Positions 1-6,223 of a stretch of DNA of 7,219 bases are shown here, piece by piece (the stretch's first letter is position 1; the number at the start of each line of letters is the position of its first letter). The DNA is from Thermotogae bacterium (GTDB lineage Bacteria > Thermotogota > Thermotogae > Petrotogales > Kosmotogaceae), in NCBI GenBank assembly GCA_003643975.1, contig QNAR01000082.1:1-7219 (forward strand), written 5' to 3'. The translations under genes were made by a program, and so were the position numbers. The notes beneath the pieces are model-generated. The model was not told the origin of the DNA. It worked only from the letters and a program-made list of their open reading frames with translations, and searched no databases.

Positions 1-2
1 AT

Positions 3-1982
3 GCCACCTGGCGTGTCGGCGACCGGATGTGGACCTTTGCCAATGGAGCCACCTTAAAGCTGCGGTTCATTGACCGGGACGAAGATGTCCAGAAATATCA
101 TGGCCATAGTTATTCAACAGTCTACTTTGATGAGCTTGGAAACTGGGCCACAGACTTCTCTTACCTCTTTATGTTCTCTTCCCTCAGATCAGCCCGTGGC
201 GTTCCTTTATATATGAGGAGTACCGGAAACCCTGGAGGACCCGGGGCAGCGTGGATTAAACGCCGCTTCATCACGGACAAGACGCATGACTTAATCTATG
301 AGGAAGAAGGACACAGTTCCCAATTCATCCAGTCCAGACTTGAAGACAATCCGTTGCTCATGGCCGACGGGAAGTATGAACAAAACCTGAAGCAGCTGCC
401 TGACCATCTCTACCAGGCGTTCAGATGGGGCGACTGGAACGTCTTCGCCGGACAGGTCTTCAGTGAATTCCACCCGGATACCCATGTGATAGAGCCCTTC
501 CCCCTGGATTCATCCTGGTATAAGTTTGCTTCAATGGACTGGGGATACGCGAAACCATACTCGATTGGGTTTTGGGCCCTGGGGCAAGAAGGCCGGCTGA
601 TTCGTTTTACCGAGTTTTACGGTTCGTCTGATGGTGGAAACGAAGGGACCCGGGAATCAATCAGAGAGGTCTTCCAGAAAGTATCCGAAGCCGCTGCATT
701 TGTGGGGATTGAAGATATGGTGGCCGACCCGGCCTGTTGGGCCAAGATGGGATTCAGCGAGGAATCAGTGGAGAGCGTGTTCAGTGAGTTCTTCACCATG
801 TTCAAAGGCGTGAATGACCGGGTGAATGGAGCCAATGCTGTTCACAACTTCTTCAAAACCAAACTCTCTGACGGTGGCCCGATGCTCTGCGTGTTCCCGA
901 ACTGTAAAGATTTCATCCGAACCATCCCGGCATTGACGGCTGCGAAAACGAACCCAGAAGATGTCGACACCAGAATTGAAGACCATTGCTTTGACCTAAA
1001 AACAAAGGTGCAAACTAAATCCGGAGAGAAGACTTTTCGGAAACTGCTGGGGACCGAAGGGTTTATCATGACCCTGGACGGATGGATGCCCTATGATAAC
1101 TGCAGGATAACCCGGGAGGCTGAATGTATCGAGCTGACCTTCGGAAATGGCTTCAAGGTGACATGCACCCATGACCATAAGTTTATGCTTTGGGATGGAA
1201 GCTGGTGTAACGCAGAGGACTTGGTTGGGAAGATATGTTATGATAACCAATGGAATACAAAAGTAGAAAGTTTCAGCGGTATAAGAAGGTCTGGGAAGAG
1301 GCTCACGGGCCGGTTCCTCAAGGGCAGCACCTTCATCACAAAGACCTTAACCCAGGCAATGACTCACTTGAGAACCTTCAGCTCCTCTCACCGAAAGAGC
1401 ATGCCCAACTCCACCAGCGGCTCAACCCAAAAACAGCCATGCCTAAAGAGTGTCTTGACGAAGCAAGAACCTGGCACCAAAGTGAAGAAGGGATCAGCTG
1501 GCATCGTAAGCACTATCATGATTTCTGTAAGGAATCTCTTCACCAGCGAATCGAAAAGGTCTGTGAGGTATGTGGAGAATCCTTCCAAGGGCTCTGGCAA
1601 TCGAAATACTGTTCCAATAAATGTAAGGCAAGAGCGAGAAGAGCCAGCGGAATTGATGATGTCAAAAGGATATGTGTCTCCTGCGGGGAATTTTTTACCG
1701 TTGATAAGTATAGAACTACCCGTACATGCTCCCGTAAATGTGCCGGCGCTGCAAGTTCAATCACTAAGAGAAGTAAGCCCTAGACAAGTCGCCTGTATCA
1801 ACGTACCATATCTCCACAGCTTCTCGCTAAATCGTTATATTGTAAGTAATTGTTATGACGATCTTCGCTACGGGGTAATGTACGTAAAAGCAGAAGCCAG
1901 TTATAAATCAAGTGGATGGGGCAATGCCCCACAAGAAGAAAGCCTGCTTCGTAGGCGTATAGGAGGATACAATGGCCGATAA
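3..1982 (+). CDS. terL: Terminase large subunit, 5'-truncated, interrupted by an intein
   Basis: This is the ATPase and nuclease of the DNA-packaging motor, which docks on the portal and cuts the genome. The frame is open from base 3, so the ATG at 27 is internal; the Walker A region and true start lie upstream. Numbering from that ATG, Walker B is VYFDE (residues 32-36), followed by a coupling-type motif STGNPG (65-70). The RNase H-like nuclease domain starts at SMDWGY with D171, and a second acidic residue is D234 in VADPA. The third nuclease motif is split: EDH (318-320) precedes the intein and CYDDLRYG (609-616) follows it. Splicing would join them as EDHCYDDLRYG, close to the usual terminase form DHxxDALRY. 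The spliced in-window protein would have 363 residues. The stop at 1980 overlaps the portal start by 11 bases. The terminase assignment is firm; splicing itself is inferred. Confidence 0.93.
   Translation, partial: ATWRVGDRMWTFANGATLKLRFIDRDEDVQKYHGHSYSTVYFDELGNWATDFSYLFMFSSLRSARGVPLYMRSTGNPGGPGAAWIKRRFITDKTHDLIYEEEGHSSQFIQSRLEDNPLLMADGKYEQNLKQLPDHLYQAFRWGDWNVFAGQVFSEFHPDTHVIEPFPLDSSWYKFASMDWGYAKPYSIGFWALGQEGRLIRFTEFYGSSDGGNEGTRESIREVFQKVSEAAAFVGIEDMVADPACWAKMGFSEESVESVFSEFFTMFKGVNDRVNGANAVHNFFKTKLSDGGPMLCVFPNCKDFIRTIPALTAAKTNPEDVDTRIEDHCFDLKTKVQTKSGEKTFRKLLGTEGFIMTLDGWMPYDNCRITREAECIELTFGNGFKVTCTHDHKFMLWDGSWCNAEDLVGKICYDNQWNTKVESFSGIRRSGKRLTGRFLKGSTFITKTLTQAMTHLRTFSSSHRKSMPNSTSGSTQKQPCLKSVLTKQEPGTKVKKGSAGIVSTIMISVRNLFTSESKRSVRYVENPSKGSGNRNTVPINVRQEREEPAELMMSKGYVSPAGNFLPLISIELPVHAPVNVPALQVQSLREVSPRQVACINVPYLHSFSLNRYIVSNCYDDLRYGVMYVKAEASYKSSGWGNAPQEESLLRRRIGGYNGR
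1250..1783 (+). CDS. HNH homing endonuclease nested in the intein in a different frame
   Basis: This encodes a 177-residue HNH endonuclease of the phage HNH_3 (I-HmuI-like) type. Residues 11-56 form the nuclease core: YKKVWEEAHGPVP, then the first histidines LHHKD (His29, His30), Asn42 in SLENLQLL, and His51 with His55 in PKEHAQLH. A second motif common in such proteins, TWHQSEEGISWH, spans about 74-85. Two zinc-binding units follow: Cys105/Cys108 with Cys121/Cys125, and Cys142/Cys145 with Cys160/Cys164. Both have a CxxC...CxxxC pattern and probably bind DNA. The ATG at 1250 is the only sensible start, because the same frame has TAA at 1244. No good ribosome site lies before it: GGGAAGA at 1227-1233 is about 16 bases away. 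The gene lies wholly inside the intein but in the frame one base earlier. It presumably cleaves intein-free terminase genes to spread the intein. The family is firm; the expression route is unknown. Confidence 0.87.
   Translation: MEYKSRKFQRYKKVWEEAHGPVPQGQHLHHKDLNPGNDSLENLQLLSPKEHAQLHQRLNPKTAMPKECLDEARTWHQSEEGISWHRKHYHDFCKESLHQRIEKVCEVCGESFQGLWQSKYCSNKCKARARRASGIDDVKRICVSCGEFFTVDKYRTTRTCSRKCAGAASSITKRSKP
1778..1783 (+). promoter_or_regulatory. CCC-TAG end of the HNH gene: possible +1 frameshift site
   Basis: The HNH gene ends CCC TAG. A proline tRNA on CCC can re-pair with CCT one base downstream while the stop codon is slow to be read, a known arrangement for +1 frameshifting. Here a +1 slip would continue as Arg-Gln-Val-Ala-Cys-Ile-Asn-Val, exactly the intein C-terminal block F frame. 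A shifted product would therefore be HNH, intein C-terminal part and terminase C-terminus in one chain. The codons are directly visible; that slippage occurs is only inferred. Confidence 0.3.
1961..1966 (+). promoter_or_regulatory. Shine-Dalgarno site of the portal gene
   Basis: A consensus AGGAGG ends five bases before the ATG at 1972. It lies inside the last codons of the terminase gene, so the portal start overlaps the terminase end and needs no intergenic space. Confidence 0.85.
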
Positions 1983-3648
1983 TCCATTCCAAGGAAACAA
2001 CAACGTCGAAGGTGATGATACCTACCGCCGGGCGAAACGTGTATTTGATGAGACAATGACCGAGCGGCACCGTTGGGAGGAACTTTGGCGTGAATGTAGC
2101 GAACTGGTGCAACCAGAATACATGGATATCGACGACAACTGGGACCCTATGCAACTCATTGGTGATAATGTCTTTGATGGCTCCCCCCGTGTGGCTGCTC
2201 AAATTGCCTCAAGCGGATTATTTGGTTACTCTACCAATCCAGCTGATGAATGGGTCAGTGTCGGAATCAATAATCCTAAGTTAAAAGGCCGTCGAGTCGT
2301 CCGGGATTGGATTGCTGATACCAACCGGCTGCTTATGCAGACCTTTGAGAAATACGATATCTATAAACAGCTGGTCCCGGCCTTTCAATCCATCGTGCCT
2401 ATCGGGACTGCTTCCATCACAGTAGAAGAAGACGTGATTGAAAATGGAATTCGGTACCGGTTCTGGCACCCAGGCGATTATGCGCTGGGAACTGACGGGT
2501 ATAATAGGATTAACCAATTTGTCACGAAGAAAGAGTATCAAAATCACAAACTCCTTGATATCTACACACCAGAAGAGCTTGGACCGGAACTTGTCAGGGA
2601 AGCGATGGAGAACCCCTTCACCAAAACTGAGGTTAACTATGTTGTGATGCAAAATAGTCTCTACTCTCCGGGGAATCCTTTTGCCAAGTACTTTAAGTTT
2701 TCCGGATATCATTTACTTACCCGTGACCAGCGAGTCATCAGGACTGATGGGTTCCAGGCTTTCCCGGCAGCTGTTTGGAGATGGACAGAGCAGGGGCGTT
2801 TGACCTATGGCCTGGGTATGGCGGCAAAAGCCTTGCCGGATATCTATATCCTGAATCAATCAGCCCGTTCCAGAATTGAAGCTGAACAGAAAGCGGCTGA
2901 CCCGGCTATGAATATTCCCCGGGAACTCCGGGACGATTATCACCTGGGCCCTGGCGGACGAAACTTCTACCGATCCCCTGACCGGCAGATTTACCCGGTA
3001 TCGGCTCGGTATGATTATCCGGCTGCCATTGATTCGGTGAACCGGTATACCGAGATTGTTAACAAGCACATGCTCACAGACTTCTTTGTCGCCCTTGTCT
3101 CCAGCACGACCCGGAGAACGACGACAGAAGTTGCGGAACTGATGCAGGAGAAAGCGGCAATGCTTGGACCAGTGGTATCCTTTATGAATAGAGACTTCCT
3201 TGACCCCATTGTCCAACAGACCCTTCGTATTCTCGGGAAGCAGGGAAAACTCCCAGATCCTCCACGGGAGCTCCTGGAAGAAGAGGTTCAACTTTCATTT
3301 CTCGGGCCACTTGCTGTCGCGCAGAAGTATGCCCAGATGCAGAAACGCATCATGAGCCCCATCAATACAGCCCTGACCTATGCCCAGCTCGATCCATCGG
3401 TCCTTGATAACTTTGACTTTGACAAAACCACCCGGCTCCTTGGAGAAAGTTTTATGATACCTTATGGAATACTCAGAGAAGAGACTGAAGTTGCAGCTAT
3501 TAGACAACAAAGAGCTGCTGCGGCTCAGGCCGCTCAGGCCCAGGAACAGGCGCAAGAAGAGCAGAAAGACTTGATGCAGCACGGAAGTAAAGCGATTGAG
3601 CCAAACTCAATGCTGGACCAGGCACAACAGGCGGCCGCTGGTGGTTGA
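1972..3648 (+). CDS. Portal protein (T7-type head-tail connector)
   Basis: The portal forms the ring at the unique capsid vertex through which DNA enters and leaves. It is the docking site for the terminase and the tail. The product has 558 residues, close to the T7 gp8-type connector family (head-to-tail connecting protein). The N-terminal stretch YRRAKRVFDETMTERHRWEE followed by WRECSELVQP, then the segment VFDGSPRVAAQIASSGLFGY and NPADEWVSVGI, is characteristic of that family. The C-terminus, from about residue 504, is rich in Ala, Gln and Glu and should form a helical tail, as often seen in these connectors. The start is the ATG at 1972, with AGGAGG five bases upstream. The stop is TGA at 3646. 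It lies between the terminase and scaffold genes, the expected place. No frameshift or internal break was seen. Confidence 0.93.
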   Translation: MADNPFQGNNNVEGDDTYRRAKRVFDETMTERHRWEELWRECSELVQPEYMDIDDNWDPMQLIGDNVFDGSPRVAAQIASSGLFGYSTNPADEWVSVGINNPKLKGRRVVRDWIADTNRLLMQTFEKYDIYKQLVPAFQSIVPIGTASITVEEDVIENGIRYRFWHPGDYALGTDGYNRINQFVTKKEYQNHKLLDIYTPEELGPELVREAMENPFTKTEVNYVVMQNSLYSPGNPFAKYFKFSGYHLLTRDQRVIRTDGFQAFPAAVWRWTEQGRLTYGLGMAAKALPDIYILNQSARSRIEAEQKAADPAMNIPRELRDDYHLGPGGRNFYRSPDRQIYPVSARYDYPAAIDSVNRYTEIVNKHMLTDFFVALVSSTTRRTTTEVAELMQEKAAMLGPVVSFMNRDFLDPIVQQTLRILGKQGKLPDPPRELLEEEVQLSFLGPLAVAQKYAQMQKRIMSPINTALTYAQLDPSVLDNFDFDKTTRLLGESFMIPYGILREETEVAAIRQQRAAAAQAAQAQEQAQEEQKDLMQHGSKAIEPNSMLDQAQQAAAGG

Positions 3649-3691
3649 GCGTAAAACTATTAATGAGGCCAACCGAGAGGAGAATATTGGG

Positions 3692-4018
3692 TTGGAGATG
3701 TATGTCCCTGGAACGGATATTACATTGGATGACCGATTGGTATTGCAAAGGACATTCCTTTACACTGAAGATGGTAAACAGGCTTTAAAGTGGCTTCTAT
3801 TCAATCTTGGCCTCTATAGAGAGGTCGCATGTGAGGGAGATAGTGCAAAACATGGCTTTGCTTTAAAGATTATGAATGTCCTTGGTCTCCTTGACGGGGA
3901 CAATACTGAAGCCATGATTGATAGTTTAGGTGAAATTGTCCGGAAGGATGCGTTGCATCCGGGACGAAGATATAGTATGAAGGAAGGTATAGAGAATGTC
4001 AGACCCCATGAATCCTAA
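3692..4018 (+). CDS. Small Bbp19-like phage protein (start uncertain)
   Basis: This is a small protein between the portal and the scaffold, about 108 residues from the TTG at 3692. Its core, LQRTFLYTEDGKQALKWLL followed by about 20 residues and FALKIMNVLGLL, resembles the Bbp19-like family seen at the same position in BPP-1-type phages. That family shows a phenylalanine, a TxxG turn, a Leu-rich helix and a later helix. Its role is not established. The start is ambiguous. AGGAG at 3678-3682 lies nine bases before TTG 3692 and fifteen before ATG 3698. A GTG at 3641 would overlap the portal end, and an ATG at 3596 would overlap the portal by 53 bases. About 20 residues before the conserved Phe favours 3692 or 3698. 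The 3' end overlaps the scaffold start by 23 bases. The gene is well supported; the family name is a moderate-confidence reading. Confidence 0.7.
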   Translation: MEMYVPGTDITLDDRLVLQRTFLYTEDGKQALKWLLFNLGLYREVACEGDSAKHGFALKIMNVLGLLDGDNTEAMIDSLGEIVRKDALHPGRRYSMKEGIENVRPHES

Positions 4019-4718
4019 CGGCCCCGCGCCTGAAGGTGGGACACCGCAAGGCCCAGCACCCAGCGGACGTAGTGGTAATTGGACGGATAGTGTGTCCAAA
4101 GATTTGGTTGAACAGTACGGCGAACAACTGGGGCGATTTGATAGCTACCGGGGATTCGTCGAAGGTTCCATCGGAGCTATGAATGAACTATCTGAATACA
4201 AAACCAAGTTTGACGGTCGCACCATGGCACCATCCAAAGAAGACTCCGGGGAAACCTGGAATAGCTTTTGGGGAAAACTTGGAAAACCGGCAGAGGCATC
4301 AGGCTACGGGATAGAAGAAGACTCACTCTCAGGAATCTATCACAAAGCAAACCTCACAGCCGATCAGGCTAAAGTGCTCAGCGACGGCCTTGTAAGTTTT
4401 AATGAGACTGCAGAGAAAGAGTACCAGGACACGCGTAAGGGCAATTACGATAAGGCGATCACGACACTTCGAGAGAAGCATGGTGAAAAGCTGGACGAAA
4501 AGCTCCGAAGCGCAAATCAGGCTTTGACCAACCTTGGGGGAGACAGTCTTGTCGCTCTCATAAAAGACAAAGGGCTTGATAACGATCCTGATATGATAGG
4601 ATTTTTCATGGGGTTGGGAGACCTCATGCAGGAAGGTAGTATCCCCGCAGGCCAGAATGCCCCCGGTGGCAAGAATGGATTTGCAGGGTCCTACGATTCA
4701 ATGAAAGGATTAGACTAA
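3996..4718 (+). CDS. Probable capsid scaffolding protein
   Basis: This 240-residue protein lies directly before the major capsid gene, where tailed phages usually encode the scaffold that guides procapsid assembly and then leaves the shell. The first 27 residues are Pro/Gly-rich and probably disordered. The rest is charged and mostly helical. ETWNSFWGKLGKPAEASGYG (residues 86-105) resembles a Trp-KLGxP-Tyr motif I associate with phage scaffold-like proteins, and KANLTADQAKVLSD follows at about 117-130. A Lys/Glu-rich helical stretch runs from about 138 to 175, and the C-terminus is Gly-rich. The start is ATG 3996 with AGGAAGG eight bases upstream. Its stop overlaps the capsid ATG (TAATG), implying translational coupling. 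No protease motif was seen. The call rests mainly on position and composition. Confidence 0.72.
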   Translation: MSDPMNPNGPAPEGGTPQGPAPSGRSGNWTDSVSKDLVEQYGEQLGRFDSYRGFVEGSIGAMNELSEYKTKFDGRTMAPSKEDSGETWNSFWGKLGKPAEASGYGIEEDSLSGIYHKANLTADQAKVLSDGLVSFNETAEKEYQDTRKGNYDKAITTLREKHGEKLDEKLRSANQALTNLGGDSLVALIKDKGLDNDPDMIGFFMGLGDLMQEGSIPAGQNAPGGKNGFAGSYDSMKGLD

Positions 4719-5707
4719 TGGCATGGGATCCAATGAACATTCTTCAACTCGCCAAACGAATGGATGGTGAGGGAAGTATGCTATACAAGATTGCAGAAGT
4801 TGTAGCTAAACACGATGAAGCTATGAACGATGCAGTCTGGGTAGAATCAAACAGGACCGCATCTCACGTAACGTCAGTTCGTGAAACGCAGCCCTCGGGA
4901 ACTCTCCGTCAGATCAATAAAGGTGTTACACCTACTCTGTCCCAGGTTGGACAGGAAGTTGACTACGTTGGGTTCATCGAAGATATGTCCATGGTGGACG
5001 ACAGACTGATTAGGCTTGCCCCAAAAGGCCAGAAACAGACTGTTCGTTCTGACGAGGACATCGCACATCTCAAAGGACTCTCTGAGACCGGAAGTAGCTA
5101 TCTCTTTTACGGAGATAGAACAACCACTCCCGGAGCTTTTGATGGTCTGGCTGTGCGCCGAAATCGCGTTGGTCTTCCGGGCGTTTTCGATATGGCTGGC
5201 GCAACTGCAGCCACCAATACCAGTATCTATCTGGTCACTTGGGGAAAAGACTATACCCATATGCTTTACCCCCGTGGCTCAAAGATCGGTTTGAGTAAAG
5301 AAGACTTCGGCCTCCAGGTTATCCCGGACCCGAATCTCCAGGGCGCGTATTTGCCAATGTGGATCAGCTGGTTCTACTTTGACATGGGTGTTGTTACCCG
5401 GTACCCCCGTGGTTTGGCAAGAGTTGTGAATATCAACCACGCCGAAACCATGACCAACCTCCAGCCCCTCTTCGACCGCATGATTGAAGCTATCAACTAT
5501 GCACCGAACCGTGGACGAGAAGGAAATCTGGTTGCTTACATGAACGAAGACATGTTCAACGTTTTTGACAAACTCGCGTTTGACAAGACTGTTCCTAATG
5601 TCTACTCCATCGACTCCGGTGGCGTTCGTCAGACCTATTTCCGTGGCGTCCCACTGCGTCGCAGTGATGTTATATCCGGCTCTGAGCCCATCGCTCCGAG
5701 CATATAA
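4718..5707 (+). CDS. Major capsid protein, Gp7/Bbp17 type
   Basis: This is the shell-forming capsid protein, 329 residues. The overall sequence resembles the Gp7-type major capsid proteins of phages epsilon15 and BPP-1, which have an HK97-related fold. The similarity is seen in the N-terminal start MAWDPMNILQLAKRMD, the segment SHVTSVRETQPSGTLRQINK, the E-loop-like acidic region around 80-120, SSYLFYGDRTTTPGAFDGL, and a C-terminal FRGVPLRRSD (about 308-317). The length matches that family. The start ATG at 4718 overlaps the scaffold stop by one base, with AAAGGA eight bases upstream. The stop TAA at 5705 is part of the ribosome site for the cement gene. The protein has no long N-terminal delta domain, which fits a separate scaffold gene upstream. 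The capsid assignment is firm; the exact family is by eye. Confidence 0.9.
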   Translation: MAWDPMNILQLAKRMDGEGSMLYKIAEVVAKHDEAMNDAVWVESNRTASHVTSVRETQPSGTLRQINKGVTPTLSQVGQEVDYVGFIEDMSMVDDRLIRLAPKGQKQTVRSDEDIAHLKGLSETGSSYLFYGDRTTTPGAFDGLAVRRNRVGLPGVFDMAGATAATNTSIYLVTWGKDYTHMLYPRGSKIGLSKEDFGLQVIPDPNLQGAYLPMWISWFYFDMGVVTRYPRGLARVVNINHAETMTNLQPLFDRMIEAINYAPNRGREGNLVAYMNEDMFNVFDKLAFDKTVPNVYSIDSGGVRQTYFRGVPLRRSDVISGSEPIAPSI

Positions 5708-5713
5708 GGAGGT
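5705..5713 (+). promoter_or_regulatory. Perfect Shine-Dalgarno site deciding the cement start
   Basis: TAAGGAGGT is the full complement of the usual 16S rRNA tail and contains the capsid stop codon. An ATG at 5714 is followed at once by TAA and sits too close. The ATG at 5721, eight bases past GGAGG, is therefore the true start of the cement gene, although the frame is open further upstream. Confidence 0.85.
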
Positions 5714-5720
5714 ATGTAAA

Positions 5721-6155
5721 ATGCTTATTGATTCACGAATGATGTTCATTGACGATGTAACGTTGGCCGCTGGGCTTGCAGCTGGAGATATCGACCTTTA
5801 TGGTCAGGATATTCCTATTGTCCCTGATTCTGAGCTTCCTTCCATCCATGCCCGCGGTACTGGTTCTCCTGTTTTGGTTCATACTGTGATTACTGCTGAT
5901 CCAGCTGATGGCACTGTTCTCGAAGGAGACTGGACGGTCACCCTTAGTCGGGGTTCGGATGGAACGACCTTCCCTGATGTTGTCACCGTCGTCACTGTTC
6001 CTTCTTATCTTGGGAAGGGCAGACAAGGTGCTCATATGGTCTTTGCTATTCCGTATGGTGCAGAAGCGCGGTATTTCCAGGTTTCAGTTGACGCTTCAGG
6101 TGTTACTGGAATGGGAACCACAGCGAAATGCTCTTCTTGGCTTTTTGCCCAGTAG
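5721..6155 (+). CDS. Capsid cement (decoration) protein, Bbp16-like
   Basis: This 144-residue protein directly follows the capsid gene, the position of the cement protein Bbp16 in BPP-1. Such proteins bind the outside of the expanded shell and stabilise it. The pattern fits the Bbp16-type family: a start MLIDSRMMFIDD, then a stretch ending IDLYG, the GTGSPVLVHTVIT strand, an alternating hydrophobic strand WTVTLSRGSDGTTF, VPSYLGKGRQGAHMVFAIP, EARYFQVSV and a final TAKCSSWLF. It looks all-beta, as expected of a jelly-roll, with no signal peptide and no membrane segment. The start is set by TAAGGAGGT eight bases upstream. A terminator-like hairpin follows the gene, so the capsid and cement transcripts may end there in part. 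The product should be made in large amounts like the capsid protein. Confidence 0.82.
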   Translation: MLIDSRMMFIDDVTLAAGLAAGDIDLYGQDIPIVPDSELPSIHARGTGSPVLVHTVITADPADGTVLEGDWTVTLSRGSDGTTFPDVVTVVTVPSYLGKGRQGAHMVFAIPYGAEARYFQVSVDASGVTGMGTTAKCSSWLFAQ

Positions 6156-6173
6156 ATCCATCCTGTATGGTTT

Positions 6174-6181
6174 AAAGGAGG
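6174..6181 (+). promoter_or_regulatory. Shine-Dalgarno AAAGGAGG with no start at the usual place for the next gene
   Basis: This strong site has no ATG within reach. A TTG at 6189 is seven bases away and opens a 12-codon reading frame whose TGA (6225-6227) overlaps the ATG at 6224. Alternatively, if the hairpin forms, the TTG at 6206 is six bases past the stem and in frame with the downstream gene. Confidence 0.55.
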
Positions 6182-6207
6182 CGGCTCATTGCGAGCCGCT
6201 TTCTTTT
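6174..6207 (+). terminator. Terminator-like hairpin merged with a Shine-Dalgarno sequence
   Basis: GCGGCTC (6181-6187) pairs perfectly with GAGCCGC (6193-6199) around a five-base loop, and TTTCTTTT follows (6200-6207). This is the form of a Rho-independent terminator, placed after the capsid and cement genes where a drop in expression is common. AAAGGAGG (6174-6181) abuts and shares a base with the stem, so the same structure may also affect the start of the next gene. Confidence 0.75.
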
Positions 6208-6223
6208 GGTCTATTCTTGTTGC

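Larger units (their letters stand above)
987..1850 (+). mobile_element. Intein in the terminase nuclease motif (288 codons, cis-splicing layout)
   Basis: This is a protein-splicing element read in the terminase frame. It starts at Cys1 (TGC, 987-989). About 88 residues resemble a Hint/intein N-terminal domain: block A CFDLKTKVQTKSG, then TLDGW, then block B with the TxxH signature in TCTHDHKF, and DGSWCNAEDLVGKI. The C-terminal part, about 1755-1850, carries block F (VACINV, then HSF) and block G (NRYIVSN), ending in Asn at 1848-1850, with Cys+1 at 1851. The catalytic set for a class 1 intein is therefore Cys1, B-block Thr and His, terminal Asn and Cys+1. Oddities are a penultimate Ser where His is usual, and Cys rather than Asp at the fourth block F position. 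The roughly 170 central residues in this frame are basic, Ser/Thr-rich and resemble no known domain, because the DNA there encodes an HNH protein in another frame. No separate start codon precedes the C-terminal half, which argues against a split intein. Confidence 0.88.

Noticed and set aside
987..1850. A group I intron carrying the HNH gene
   Set aside because: HNH enzymes of this type often sit in group I introns, but here the flanking bases are open in the terminase frame and spell intein blocks A, B, F and G ending in Asn before Cys+1. I saw no reason to invoke RNA splicing.
1236..1858. Repeated 8-base TGTTATGA before the HNH gene (1236-1243) and at the intein/extein junction (1851-1858)
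   Set aside because: It is too short to exceed chance in this length; another 9-base match (TATGATAAC at 1092 and 1239) is equally expected.
1250..1982. A fractured terminase with a split intein and a freestanding endonuclease gene between the halves
   Set aside because: The C-terminal half has no ATG or GTG start before block F; the first ATG in frame is at 1878, past the junction. The frame is continuous, so cis-splicing is simpler.
1798..2712. Reverse-strand open frames of 134 and 143 codons (1798-2202, 2281-2712)
   Set aside because: They lie opposite the terminase end and the portal, have no ribosome sites or recognisable domains, and look like antisense shadows.
5565..5720. Longer start for the cement gene at 5565
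   Set aside because: It would overlap the capsid gene by 143 bases out of frame. TAAGGAGGT at 5705 points to ATG 5721, where the family-like N-terminus begins.
5279..5749. Reverse-strand open frame of 156 codons
   Set aside because: It is antisense to the capsid gene, with no family resemblance or start signal.
6158..6173. Promoter-like TGTATGGT before the terminator
   Set aside because: The -10 match is weak and no convincing -35 element sits at the right distance.
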